From Pseudomonas sp. GM18 (GTDB lineage: Bacteria > Pseudomonadota > Gammaproteobacteria > Pseudomonadales > Pseudomonadaceae), in NCBI RefSeq assembly GCF_000282195.1, contig NZ_AKJT01000005.1:1-64000 (forward strand): 64,000 bases of DNA, in the 5' to 3' direction. The position numbers and the translations under genes were made by a program. Below the pieces are notes generated by a model. That model was given only the letters and a program-made list of their open reading frames with translations. It did no database searches and was not told the origin of the DNA. Position 1 is the stretch's first letter. The number at the start of each line of letters is the position of its first letter. Positions 8,958 through 17,964 of the stretch are shown one piece after another.

Positions 8958-9704
8958 ATGAAAAAGAACACTAGCGGCCCACGGTTTAGAGCGCTCCTCG
9001 AAGCAGCCAACATCACAACGACAGGATTTGCCGCTTTCTTCGACACGGAAGCGCAAAATATCCACAACTGGTACACCCGTGGTGTGCCCGCTTATCGCAT
9101 GGAAGAAGTCTCCCGACTTCTGTCTGTAAACAGTGACTGGCTGAAAACCGGCGAAGGCCCGAAAGAGTCCTCGCGCCTGCGTGTGCTCGACGAGTCCGGC
9201 AACACCTTCGACGCCCAGGCCATCCGGGGCATCTACACGGTGATCGAGCCCATCGACGTCGAACTGCCCTTCTTCAAAGAGACCGCCACCGCCCCAGGCT
9301 CCAACAAAACCCACGTCGTCGAGGACCCCGGCCAATCCATCCGCCTGCCACACAGCCACCTCGACTCCCTGGAAATCAAACATGCCAATGCCATCTGCAC
9401 CCACATGATCGGTAACAGCATGGCCGAAAAGATTGAAGACGGTTCTACCCTCGCCATTGATCGCGGGCTTACGCAGATTATCGATGGCGAGATCTATGCG
9501 ATCGAGCATGACGGGATGTTGCGGATCAAATACCTGCACCGGATGCCGGGGAATGCGCTGCGGTTGCGCAGCCACAACCGTGCTGAGTATCCGGATGAAA
9601 TCTTCAGTGCCGAGCAGATCGACAAGCAGAACATCAGGGTATTGGGGTGGGTGTTCTGGTGGTCCACGCTCAACAAACGCAGACCGTCCGTACCGTTCTT
9701 GTAA
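8958..9704 (+). CDS. LexA-like repressor (HTH plus S24 peptidase domain)
   Basis: The 248-residue protein has an N-terminal helix-turn-helix (about residues 5-65) and a C-terminal peptidase S24 domain. The domain shows GNSM with the likely catalytic Ser and a downstream lysine in LRIKYLHRM. This is the design of phage CI repressors, which cleave themselves under RecA control. A clear Ala-Gly or Cys-Gly cleavage site was not seen. The ATG at 8958 is preferred; a GTG two codons earlier is in frame. TTTGAA at 8905-8910 and TTCAAA at 8922-8927 upstream may be an operator. No phage structural gene is adjacent, so it is an orphan or a prophage remnant. Confidence 0.85.
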   Translation: MKKNTSGPRFRALLEAANITTTGFAAFFDTEAQNIHNWYTRGVPAYRMEEVSRLLSVNSDWLKTGEGPKESSRLRVLDESGNTFDAQAIRGIYTVIEPIDVELPFFKETATAPGSNKTHVVEDPGQSIRLPHSHLDSLEIKHANAICTHMIGNSMAEKIEDGSTLAIDRGLTQIIDGEIYAIEHDGMLRIKYLHRMPGNALRLRSHNRAEYPDEIFSAEQIDKQNIRVLGWVFWWSTLNKRRPSVPFL

Positions 9705-9716
9705 ATACGAAGCCCT

Positions 9717-9847
9717 GTAGCAGCTGCCGAAGGCTGCGTCCGGCTGCGCAGCAGTCGTAAACCCATTATTCACGGTATTACTGAAACTCCGCGGTGAATG
9801 GTTTTACGGCCGCTTCGCAGCCGAACGCAGCCTTCGGCAGCTGCTAC
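9717..9847. repeat. REPIN (paired inverted REP elements)
   Basis: The outer arms are perfect 22 bp complements: GTAGCAGCTGCCGAAGGCTG at 9717-9736 plus two bases, and its partner at 9826-9847. Inside are two head-to-head REP cores (GGCTGCGCAGCAGTCGTAAA and its relative). It lies just outside the left edge of the accessory island. A similar element lies just outside the right edge at 24564-24716, and another at 41627-41764. Confidence 0.9.
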
Positions 9848-10067
9848 GCCTCAGCGCAATCGCTCTACCCCGCACGCCAAGCTGGGAATTCTTCAAAAAA
9901 ATCAGTATGCTGCGCCCCACATTTGCGCATCGACCCTTTCCAAGGCTCAGATCGCACCGACAAGGCAGATCACTTTCTCGCCAAGTCCCACAGCCGGACG
10001 CAAGATCCGGGTGTACGTTTTGAAGGCTGGCGCGGTTTACCAAAAATAAACCAAGCCAGTCCCCGAG
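9848..10067. other. Region without a recognised gene
   Basis: These 220 bp between the REPIN and the terminator hold short overlapping reading frames only (38-83 residues, all starting weakly or inside the REPIN). None resembles a protein I recognise. Because a perfect terminator follows, the stretch may be the tail of an older gene whose 5' part was lost. Confidence 0.4.
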
Positions 10068-10091
10068 AAGCCGGCCACAAGCCGGCTTTTT
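10068..10091 (+). terminator. Intrinsic terminator at the left island edge
   Basis: AAGCCGGC (10068-10075) and GCCGGCTT (10081-10088) pair around CACAA and run into TTTTT. It is a complete Rho-independent terminator and forms most of the 25 bp repeat also found at 24463-24487. Confidence 0.85.
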
Positions 10092-10094
10092 AAT
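10070..10094. repeat. Left flanking direct repeat of the island
   Basis: This 25 bp segment matches 24463-24487 at 24 of 25 positions, in the same orientation. Similarity continues for about 15 more bases (CCGAAATAATCC against CCGGAATAATCC). The two copies bracket the six-gene accessory island exactly, so they are candidate attachment sites or recombination scars. Confidence 0.75.
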
Positions 10095-10330
10095 TGTCCG
10101 AAATAATCCTATCCCAACCGAGAGTCCTGCCGATAGTTTAGCTATCACGGGAGTTTCAGGCTCGTCCCTGTCCAATGGTGTTCAACGCCATTTGACCACT
10201 ACACACCTAGAACGGGTAGCGAAAAAAACATCTCCTGTAACTCCCAAGCAACTGGCTATAGTCGTTTCAATAAAACTCTGCATACCACTTTGAAGCAGAA
10301 CAGGTTGATAGAGACCATCGAGAGCAATCA
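10092..10330 (+). promoter_or_regulatory. Leader of the SNF2 helicase gene
   Basis: The stretch is AT-richer than the core and holds TATAGT at 10257-10262 as a possible -10 element, about 70 bp before the helicase start. A small inverted repeat, GATAG and CTATC, lies at 10132-10146. No gene was recognised. Confidence 0.35.
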
Positions 10331-13231
10331 ATGCCGACCATTGAATCAAAAGGTTCGCTCACCCCCCACCACGCCAAGTATTTCGCTTGGGAGTTAACAC
10401 GTCGCCGAGCTGCCAGCGAGGAAGATCGACTTTCCCAGTCGCTTTTTGATGCCAGTGTCGACCTCAACCCTCATCAGATTGATGCCGCCCTTTTTGCCCT
10501 GCAAAACCCACTGAGCAAAGGTGTGATGCTGGCTGATGAAGTCGGTCTGGGTAAAACGATTGAAGCCGCGTTGGTCTTAGGGCAGCTCTGGGCCGAACGC
10601 CGTCGCCGCCTTTTGGTTATCTGCCCTGCGGCACTGCGCAAGCAATGGGCGCAGGAGCTTTCCGACAAATTCAATTTGCCCGCCCAAGTGCTGGATGCCC
10701 GCACCTGGAAACAGCTTCGCCAAGACGGCATCTACGATCCGTTGGACCGCGACGTTATCAGCATCATGTCACTCCACTTCGCTGCGCGTATGGAGGAGCA
10801 GCTAGGCAATATTCCATGGGATTTAGTCGTCATCGATGAAGCCCACAAGCTGCGTAACGCCCACCGAAAAAGCAACGAAACGGGGCAATCACTCAAGCGC
10901 TCACTCGCCGGGCGACGCAAGCTTTTACTAACTGCCACACCGCTGCAGAACTCACTCATGGAGTTGTATGGTCTCAGCTCGCTGATTGACGAGGACATTT
11001 TTGGCGATGAGCGCAGCTTTCGTGCTCAGTACAACAACACTGATGGTGACCTGGCAGCTTTACGCCGCCGTTTACAACACTTTATCAAGCGCACCCTGCG
11101 TAGGGATGTACTTGAGTACGTGCCCTATACCCAACGCCATGCGCTGACCACACCATTTACCCCAAGCGATGACGAGCAGAGGCTTTACGACCTCATCTCC
11201 GCGTATCTACACCGCGACTTCAGCTATGGTTTCCCGCAGCGCCAGAAGCATCTCGTGGCCCTTATTCTGCGCAAGCTGCTGGCCTCGTCCACGGAGGCTG
11301 TCGTCGCGACACTGCAAGCCATCAAAGCTCGCCTGCAGAAACTGCTGGATCGCCAGAGCATCGATGAGGAATGGTTCGAGCACCTGATAGAAGAAGAAGA
11401 CCTAGAGGAAGACCTTCTCGAAGCAGCGGAAGAGTCTGCCAACTACGAAGCCCCTGACTTAGCCAGCAAAGTCGACTTCGATCTGCTGAGTAAAGAAATC
11501 ACAGAGCTCGACGTTTATATCGAGATTGCTCACAACATTCGTGAAGACCAAAAATCCTTCGCCCTACTGAACGCGTTGGAACAAGGCTTCGCACGTATGT
11601 CCGGTATGGGCGCACCGCGAAAGGCAGTGATCTTTACTGAGTCCCGCCGCACTCAGGAATACCTGGCCCGCTTTCTCGAGGCTCATGGTCACGCCGGCAA
11701 GATTGTCACCTTCAGCGGCGGCAATCAGGGTGAGGCCGCTACCGGCATCTATCAGCGCTGGCTGGCTCGCTACCATGGTAGCGACCGAGTCACAGGTTCC
11801 CCCGCCATCGACCGCCGCACCGCACTGATCGATCACTTCCGAGATAGTGCCGAAATCCTGATTGCCACCGAGGCGGCCGCCGAAGGTGTGAACCTACAGT
11901 TCTGTTCCCTGGTGGTGAACTACGACCTACCTTGGAACCCCCAGCGCGTAGAGCAACGCATCGGTCGCTGCCATCGTTACGGGCAGCGCTTTGACGTGGT
12001 TGTGATCAATTTCCTAAACCAACGCAATGCCGCAGACCAGCGCGTACTGGAGCTACTGCAGGACAAGTTTCACCTATTCGATGGTGTCTTCGGTGCATCT
12101 GACCAAGTACTCGGCAGGATCGAAGTCGGCATCGACTTCGAGAAACGCATTGCCGAAATCTACGACCGCTGCCGCACGCCCCAAGAGATCGACGACGCTT
12201 TCGCCAGCCTCCGCGCAGAACTGGATGCGGATATCCAGGCACGCATGCTGGAAACCGAAAAGCTCCTGTTGGAAAATTTCGACGCAGACATCCACAACCT
12301 GCTCAAAACTCACAAAGAACGCGCTGAAAGCCAACTAGATAGAATCACACGTCTTTTTTGGCAGCTGACTCAGTACATTCTGGCGGAACAAGCAAGGTTC
12401 GACAGCAAGTTACTTACCTTTGACCTTAGCCTACCGCCCCTCCCCCAGATCGCAACCGGGCACTACCAGCTCATTCGCAAAGGCGAGCTGGCAAAACAAG
12501 CTCAGATTGAAAACACTCGAATCTACCGTCTGACACACCCATTGGGCGAATACGTATTAGATCAAGGACGTAATGCTCCTGCCCCCACAGCTACTCTGCG
12601 CTTCAATTATGCGCAATGGCTGGAAAGTCGTAACCCGCGTATCAGTGTCATCGAGCAACTGGTCGGTCAGCAGGGGTGGCTGCAACTCAACTTGCTGGAG
12701 CTCGACAGCTTCCAGCATGAGGAACACCTGGTATTCACCGCAATGGCAGATAGCGGCGAGTTGCTTGACCAGGAAACCTGCGAAAAGCTCTTCCAGCTTT
12801 CTGCCACAACCGAGCCAGCCCATACCACCCCCCCAGATGATCTGCATGGCAACGCCCGTCGCCAGCTCGACGCAGCATTGAGCCAGGCGCTGGAGCAAAA
12901 CGACAAATTTTTCCAACAGGAGCGTGAAAAACTCGATGCCTGGGCCGAAGACCGCATCCTTGCTGCCGAGCAGGCACTACAAGACACTAAGCTCAAGCTG
13001 AAAAGCCTAAAGCGGCAAGCCCGTACAGCCCAGAGTATGGACGAGGCACGGCGTCTTCAGGACGACATTCGTAAGGTGGAGGGCGAACAGCGCCGCCAGC
13101 GCCAAGAAATCTTCTCCGTGGAGGACGAGATCGAAGCACGCCGTGACGCACTCATCGAGGCACTTGAGAAACGCCTACATCGTTCCAGCCGTACTCACGC
13201 GCTCTTTACCATTCGCTGGGTAGTAGCCTGA
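10331..13231 (+). CDS. SNF2/RapA-like helicase of the defence island
   Basis: The 966-residue protein is a superfamily 2 ATPase of the SNF2/RapA branch. Walker A is ADEVGLGKT (residues 68-76), Walker B is DEAH (169-172), SATPLQNS-like motif III reads TATPLQNS, and motif VI is RIGRCHRYGQ, which is typical of SNF2. Residues from about 860 to 950 are a charged coiled coil. Such enzymes translocate on double-stranded DNA. The DISARM protein DrmD is also SNF2-like, but the other DISARM genes are absent here. A terminator at 13364-13387 separates it from fic, so it may be its own transcript. GC content is lower than that of the flanking core genes, consistent with transfer. Confidence 0.88.
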   Translation: MPTIESKGSLTPHHAKYFAWELTRRRAASEEDRLSQSLFDASVDLNPHQIDAALFALQNPLSKGVMLADEVGLGKTIEAALVLGQLWAERRRRLLVICPAALRKQWAQELSDKFNLPAQVLDARTWKQLRQDGIYDPLDRDVISIMSLHFAARMEEQLGNIPWDLVVIDEAHKLRNAHRKSNETGQSLKRSLAGRRKLLLTATPLQNSLMELYGLSSLIDEDIFGDERSFRAQYNNTDGDLAALRRRLQHFIKRTLRRDVLEYVPYTQRHALTTPFTPSDDEQRLYDLISAYLHRDFSYGFPQRQKHLVALILRKLLASSTEAVVATLQAIKARLQKLLDRQSIDEEWFEHLIEEEDLEEDLLEAAEESANYEAPDLASKVDFDLLSKEITELDVYIEIAHNIREDQKSFALLNALEQGFARMSGMGAPRKAVIFTESRRTQEYLARFLEAHGHAGKIVTFSGGNQGEAATGIYQRWLARYHGSDRVTGSPAIDRRTALIDHFRDSAEILIATEAAAEGVNLQFCSLVVNYDLPWNPQRVEQRIGRCHRYGQRFDVVVINFLNQRNAADQRVLELLQDKFHLFDGVFGASDQVLGRIEVGIDFEKRIAEIYDRCRTPQEIDDAFASLRAELDADIQARMLETEKLLLENFDADIHNLLKTHKERAESQLDRITRLFWQLTQYILAEQARFDSKLLTFDLSLPPLPQIATGHYQLIRKGELAKQAQIENTRIYRLTHPLGEYVLDQGRNAPAPTATLRFNYAQWLESRNPRISVIEQLVGQQGWLQLNLLELDSFQHEEHLVFTAMADSGELLDQETCEKLFQLSATTEPAHTTPPDDLHGNARRQLDAALSQALEQNDKFFQQEREKLDAWAEDRILAAEQALQDTKLKLKSLKRQARTAQSMDEARRLQDDIRKVEGEQRRQRQEIFSVEDEIEARRDALIEALEKRLHRSSRTHALFTIRWVVA

Positions 13232-13270
13232 TGCGTCGCGAAAAGCCAAATTAAGAACACGCTTCGCAAA

Positions 13271-13330
13271 CATGTCGTCATCAGCGACACAAGAACAAAA
13301 CATGTCGCAAAAATCAAAAAATAGCGACAC
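13271..13330. promoter_or_regulatory. Candidate operator array between helicase and fic
   Basis: Four copies of a GCGACA-type half-site occur in 60 bp: CATGTCG at 13271-13277 and 13301-13307, and GCGACAC at 13284-13290 and 13324-13330. They form two inverted pairs (TGTCG ... CGACA) with different internal spacing. The array sits in the 194 bp gap upstream of fic-mod-res, which is a sensible place for a controller binding site. Which protein binds is unknown. Confidence 0.5.
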
Positions 13331-13363
13331 GTAAAGCACTCATGTTTACACTGACGCAACGAA

Positions 13364-13387
13364 AAGGGCGCTCTGATGAGCGCCCTT
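13364..13387 (+). terminator. Terminator hairpin between helicase and fic
   Basis: AAGGGCGCTC (13364-13373) and GAGCGCCCTT (13378-13387) form a perfect 10 bp stem with a TGAT loop. The following TTGCCTTTAG is only weakly T-rich. It probably ends the helicase transcript and could also act on the fic leader. Confidence 0.8.
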
Positions 13388-13425
13388 GCCTTTAGATGGA
13401 TACTCCAAGGATCAGGCTCCCATCC

Positions 13426-14547
13426 ATGACTGCGCCCCTCTTACCCTGGCAAGCCGACAAGCCCTATAACCAGATTCCACCCTTGCCACCAGCAGCCGAG
13501 CTTGAAACCCGCGCAGTGCTCAAACTCTGTATTGAAGCGCGCACAGCCTTGGCCGAATTGAAACAGGCGGCCGAGTTGATCCCTAACCAAACGATGCTGA
13601 TCAACACCATCCCATTGCTGGAAGCCAAGGACAGCTCGGAGCTCGAAAGTATCGTCACAACCACGGACTTGCTCTTCCAGCATGCCCAGGATGGCGACAA
13701 CCATGCAGACCCTGCGACTAACGAAGCCCTGCGCTACCGCAAGGCTCTGGATCATGGCTACCGGTCGCTAGCCGAGCGCCCACTCTCCACTGGCACAGCA
13801 GTCGAGATTTGTCGCACGCTCAAGGGCGTGAACATGGATATACGCCGGGTGCCAGGTATCCAGTTGGCCAATGACCGCACTGGCGAGATCATCTACACCC
13901 CACCGGAGGGAGAAGATCGCTTGCGTGACATGCTCGCCAACTGGGAGCGTTTCCTGCAAAACGAGACTGACCTGGACCCACTGGTGCGCATGGCCGTTGG
14001 CCATTATCAATTCGAAGCCATTCACCCGTTCACCGACGGCAATGGCCGAACCGGCCGAGTGCTCAACACCCTGTACCTGATCCAGGAAGGTCTGCTGAAT
14101 CTACCGATTCTCTACCTTAGCCGTTACTTCCTTGCGCATAGAGCCGATTACTACCGTCTGCTGCTCGATGTTACCCGCAATCAAGCCTGGGAGCCCTGGC
14201 TGCTGTACATGCTCAGCGCCGTGGAAGAAACCGCCCGATGGACCGGCACCAAAATTGCCGCCATCCGCGGCCTGTCCGAGCACACCACCCAGTTTGTTCG
14301 CGAGCATCTGCCGAAAACCTATTCCAGCGAGCTGGTGGACGTAATTTTCGAGCAGCCCTACTGCCGCATCAGCAACGTCGTCGACAAGCAGATTGCTCAG
14401 CGTCAAGCCGCCTCTCGCTACCTCAAAGAGCTGGTCGCCATTGGCGTTCTGCAAGAGGTGCAGGTCGGCAAGGAAAAACTCTTTATCCATCCCAAGCTGA
14501 TGCAGTTACTAATTCGCGACAACAACGAATTCAAGCCCTACGCCTGA
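13426..14547 (+). CDS. Fic family protein embedded in a type III-like RM operon
   Basis: The 373-residue protein carries a canonical Fic active site, HPFTDGNGRTGR, starting at His200. Fic enzymes usually transfer AMP or another nucleotide monophosphate to a protein hydroxyl. Upstream lies the inhibitory-helix region, SSELESI (70-76): Ser and Glu are in place, but the following position, usually Gly or Asn, is Ser. A C-terminal region (about 290-373) resembles the winged helix found in many Fic proteins. I prefer the ATG at 13426, which gives a typical MTAPLLPWQADKPYN start; an ATG at 13396 is in frame but has no ribosome site. It is 20 bp ahead of mod and shares its transcript, suggesting a control or abortive role in the system. 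Confidence 0.88.
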   Translation: MTAPLLPWQADKPYNQIPPLPPAAELETRAVLKLCIEARTALAELKQAAELIPNQTMLINTIPLLEAKDSSELESIVTTTDLLFQHAQDGDNHADPATNEALRYRKALDHGYRSLAERPLSTGTAVEICRTLKGVNMDIRRVPGIQLANDRTGEIIYTPPEGEDRLRDMLANWERFLQNETDLDPLVRMAVGHYQFEAIHPFTDGNGRTGRVLNTLYLIQEGLLNLPILYLSRYFLAHRADYYRLLLDVTRNQAWEPWLLYMLSAVEETARWTGTKIAAIRGLSEHTTQFVREHLPKTYSSELVDVIFEQPYCRISNVVDKQIAQRQAASRYLKELVAIGVLQEVQVGKEKLFIHPKLMQLLIRDNNEFKPYA

Positions 14548-14567
14548 CCCATTTTTGAGAAGCACAT

Positions 14568-17500
14568 ATGAGCAAGCAAAAAGACCAATTTATCGCCCTT
14601 CTGGGTGATCTCTTCCAGCTCAATCAGTCTGAACTCGACTTCGGTCTGTACCGCATCCTTCACGCCCGAAGCGCGCAGATCAAAGCCTTTATCGATACCG
14701 AACTGGGCAGCGAGATCGATGCCCACTTCGCCGGCCAATCGCAAAGTAACGCTCATGACGCGTTAGAAGCAGCACGCGTAAAAGTCGCCGAGACGCTCGG
14801 GGAAGATGCTTTCTTACCCACGGGTGAACTGAAGCCTGAATATCGCGGCACCAAGGTCGGTAAGGAATACGAGCTTGCCCAGCAGCACGCACGCGATGGT
14901 GGCGGCGTACTGGCTGACGATGCCCAGGTATACGAACACCTGTACCGCTTCTTCAGCCGCTATTACGACAAGGGCGACTTCATGTCGAAGCGCTACTTTG
15001 TCTCCGAAAACGACAGCCGTGCCGCTCCCTATGCTGTGCCCTACGATGGCCGTGAGGTCATGTTGCACTGGGCCAACAAAGACCAGTACTACATCAAGTC
15101 GAGCGAGGCACTCAGTAATTTCACTTTCGACCTCACAGCAGCACAGGCCAAGGAACAGGGCCGCCAAAGTGGCTTCGAATTCCAGCCAGCGATCACAACC
15201 CCACTGAAGGTGCATTTCCGTCTGGCAGCAGTAGCAGAAGGTGAGCACAACAACGTGAAAGAAGGCCAGGAGCGCTTCTTCGTCATCCACACAGCGGAAC
15301 CGCTGAAGCTGGAAATCAACGATAAAGGGCTACCGGAACTCGTTGTGCAGTTCGACTACAGCCCTGACAGCACTAAGTCCGGTCAAGCTGGCACCTGGCA
15401 GCAGAAACGTCTGACAGAAGCCGAACAGGTGGTAGGCGAGCAGCTCGCCAACCTAGTTTTCAAATTTCCAGAGCTTCGGGACTTTGAACAGCCGCTATTT
15501 GCGCCAGCCCCCACCGATAAGCAGCCAACACGCACAATACTAGCCAAGTATCTGAGCCAGTTCACAGCACGCAACACCATGGACTACTTCATCCACAAAA
15601 ATCTCGGTAGTTTCTTGCGCCGCGAACTGGATTTTTATATCAAAAACGAGATCATCCGCCTTGACGATATTGAGGCGGCCGATGCTCCGCGCGTGGATGA
15701 ATATCTAAAAAAATTGCGCGTCCTGCGCAAGATTGCACGGCGCATTATCGACTTTCTCGCCCAGCTCGAAGATTTCCAGAAAAAACTCTGGCTCAAGAAA
15801 AAATTCGTTGTCGAGACGCAGTACTGCATCACCCTGGATCGCATACCGGAAAGATTCTATCCAGAAATTGCAACCAATGAGCAGCAGCGGAAAGAGTGGG
15901 TTAAATTATTTGCGATTGATGAAATTAAGGGCGACATGGCCCAGCCTGGGTACAGCATACCTCTCTCTATTGAGTTTTTGAAATTCAATAAATTCCTCAC
16001 AATCGACACCTGTTTTTTTGATGACGAAACAAAATCAGAGATACTGGCAACCCAGAGTGAACTTGACAAAACCTGCAACGGAATAATCATCCAATCCGAC
16101 AATTTTCAAGCGTTATCAATTACAAAAGAAAAACTTAGCAATCAGGTTAAACTGATCTACATAGATCCGCCATACAACACCGGCGGAGATGATTTTGTTT
16201 ACAAGGATAACTACAGGCACTCCAGCTGGTGCTCCATGCAAGCAGATAGACTGAGCCTTGCAAAGGAGCTACTTTCAAACTCAGCCGGCATTGTCTGCAA
16301 CCTTAACGACATTGAAGACTGGCGCTACAGGGGACTACTCGAAAGCTCTCTTGGAGATGAAAGTTACATAACAACTGTGACTACAAAGTGCTCTACCGCC
16401 TCCAGCTTTCGCACCGTAAACCTAGGCCCAGTAGACATATCTGACAGATTAATTTTTGCGGCAAAAGACAGAAGCAATTACAGCTACACAACCAGCTATG
16501 TAAAAAAACCTGTGGATCTCGCTCACTTTTCAAGATTTATTGTGAACCCGGAGCAAGATTGTTCTCGCTGGGAATTCAAGCCTATTAAGGTTCAAGTTCT
16601 TCAAGATCTAGGATTTGAATGTGAAAACTCTGCAGCTGGAATGAAGCTAGCACGCCAGAAATGGGGGGATGCTGCATCTGCAATTGTTGAAAACGCATGC
16701 GAACAGTTCGCTATAAAAAATGCGAGTCGAGTGTTCGAAACTAAAACTTTACAAAAGCCAGCACCTTGGCTTCGCGATCATATTGAGTACTCGAAAAACA
16801 ATAAAAATGAAGTAGTAAAAGTTGAGCGTGACACTAGCGAAAATATGTATCTACTCGGAGGAAGACAGTTTTATTTCCTTTCAAAATCCGTAAGAATTGT
16901 TGATGGAGCTCAAGCTATAGCCGAGCCTGCATCCACAATATGGATCGACATCGACACCAACAACTTGAAACACGAAGGCGCAGTTGACTTCCCATTAGGA
17001 AAAAAACCTATAAAACTGATATCTCGACTTATCGAGATGGCCCAAAATGCAGAAGGAAATTATGTTCTGGATTATTTTGCAGGCTCAGGAAGCACAGGTC
17101 ACGCAGTTATAAGTACAAACAGAAAAAACCAAACCAATGACAAATATGTTCTTTTCGAGATGGGTGAGCACTTCTCATCCGTACTGCTACCAAGAATTAA
17201 AAAATCTGCGTACTCAGACACTTGGAGAAATGAAAAACCCATTTCCCGAGACGGAATTAGCCATTGCTTTAAATATCTGCGTCTAGAATCTTTCGAAGAC
17301 ACGTTAAACAATCTGCAACTGCCAGACTCTCCACATCTAAACACCAACTCGGTCGACTCCGTCGAGATGACACGTGAGTATCTTCTCAAGTATTGGTTGG
17401 AGTTCGAAACCGCCGGCAGCCCGAGCCTGCTTAATGTTCGTGAATTTACTGACCCGACGTCCTACAAACTCAAGGTCAAGCAACCTGGTAGCGATGCCCA

Positions 17501-17963
17501 AGTGGAAAAAAACATCGACTTGGTGGAGACCTTCAACTGGCTCATTGGTCTGCATGTCGCCCACCTCGATCAACCACGCCGCTATGCCATCGAACTGGTG
17601 CGTGAAACTGATCCGGAGCTACCCAAAGACCAAGATACGCGCTGGCTTTCAAGCGCCATCAAGGAACGTAACGATGGCGAGTTCTGGTTCCGTGCTGTGG
17701 AAGGCCACATTTTCCGCGCACCGGGAGACGATTTGTCGCGTGAGCGTGTCCTGGTAATTTGGCGCAAGCTGACCGGAGACTCTGGTCGCGATCAAGCTGC
17801 CCTGGAAGCATGGCTGAACAAACGCAGCATCAACCCGCGTGAAAGTGAATACGACTATATCTACGTGAATGGTAATCATGCTCTGCCCAGCGATGGCGAT
17901 GCCGCCACACGCGTGCGCCTGATCGAAGAGACCTTCGCCCAGCGCATGTGGGAGGACGCTTGA
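14568..17963 (+). CDS. Type III-like site-specific DNA methyltransferase (Mod)
   Basis: The 1131-residue protein has DPPYN at residues 533-537, followed much later by FAGSG at 837-841. That order (motif IV before motif I) marks a beta-class N6-adenine methyltransferase, as in type III Mod subunits. The 500 residues before DPPYN are unusual for Mod (usually 600-700 residues in total) and belong to the large-Mod subfamily paired with helicases. The region from about 15850 to 17340, coding the catalytic and target-recognition part, is clearly AT-richer than both ends of the gene. The ATG follows GAGAAG. The stop is one base before the res start, so the two are co-translated. Confidence 0.9.
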   Translation: MSKQKDQFIALLGDLFQLNQSELDFGLYRILHARSAQIKAFIDTELGSEIDAHFAGQSQSNAHDALEAARVKVAETLGEDAFLPTGELKPEYRGTKVGKEYELAQQHARDGGGVLADDAQVYEHLYRFFSRYYDKGDFMSKRYFVSENDSRAAPYAVPYDGREVMLHWANKDQYYIKSSEALSNFTFDLTAAQAKEQGRQSGFEFQPAITTPLKVHFRLAAVAEGEHNNVKEGQERFFVIHTAEPLKLEINDKGLPELVVQFDYSPDSTKSGQAGTWQQKRLTEAEQVVGEQLANLVFKFPELRDFEQPLFAPAPTDKQPTRTILAKYLSQFTARNTMDYFIHKNLGSFLRRELDFYIKNEIIRLDDIEAADAPRVDEYLKKLRVLRKIARRIIDFLAQLEDFQKKLWLKKKFVVETQYCITLDRIPERFYPEIATNEQQRKEWVKLFAIDEIKGDMAQPGYSIPLSIEFLKFNKFLTIDTCFFDDETKSEILATQSELDKTCNGIIIQSDNFQALSITKEKLSNQVKLIYIDPPYNTGGDDFVYKDNYRHSSWCSMQADRLSLAKELLSNSAGIVCNLNDIEDWRYRGLLESSLGDESYITTVTTKCSTASSFRTVNLGPVDISDRLIFAAKDRSNYSYTTSYVKKPVDLAHFSRFIVNPEQDCSRWEFKPIKVQVLQDLGFECENSAAGMKLARQKWGDAASAIVENACEQFAIKNASRVFETKTLQKPAPWLRDHIEYSKNNKNEVVKVERDTSENMYLLGGRQFYFLSKSVRIVDGAQAIAEPASTIWIDIDTNNLKHEGAVDFPLGKKPIKLISRLIEMAQNAEGNYVLDYFAGSGSTGHAVISTNRKNQTNDKYVLFEMGEHFSSVLLPRIKKSAYSDTWRNEKPISRDGISHCFKYLRLESFEDTLNNLQLPDSPHLNTNSVDSVEMTREYLLKYWLEFETAGSPSLLNVREFTDPTSYKLKVKQPGSDAQVEKNIDLVETFNWLIGLHVAHLDQPRRYAIELVRETDPELPKDQDTRWLSSAIKERNDGEFWFRAVEGHIFRAPGDDLSRERVLVIWRKLTGDSGRDQAALEAWLNKRSINPRESEYDYIYVNGNHALPSDGDAATRVRLIEETFAQRMWEDA

Positions 17964-17964
17964 G

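Noticed and set aside
9798..10049. Small plus-strand frame (83 codons) after the S24 repressor
   Set aside because: It starts inside a REPIN, has no known match and lacks a good ribosome site. It could be the end of a lost gene but cannot be supported as one.
10095..10330. tRNA gene as island attachment site
   Set aside because: No cloverleaf with anticodon and T-loop (TTCGA-type) sequence could be built near either island edge; the shared repeat is a terminator instead.
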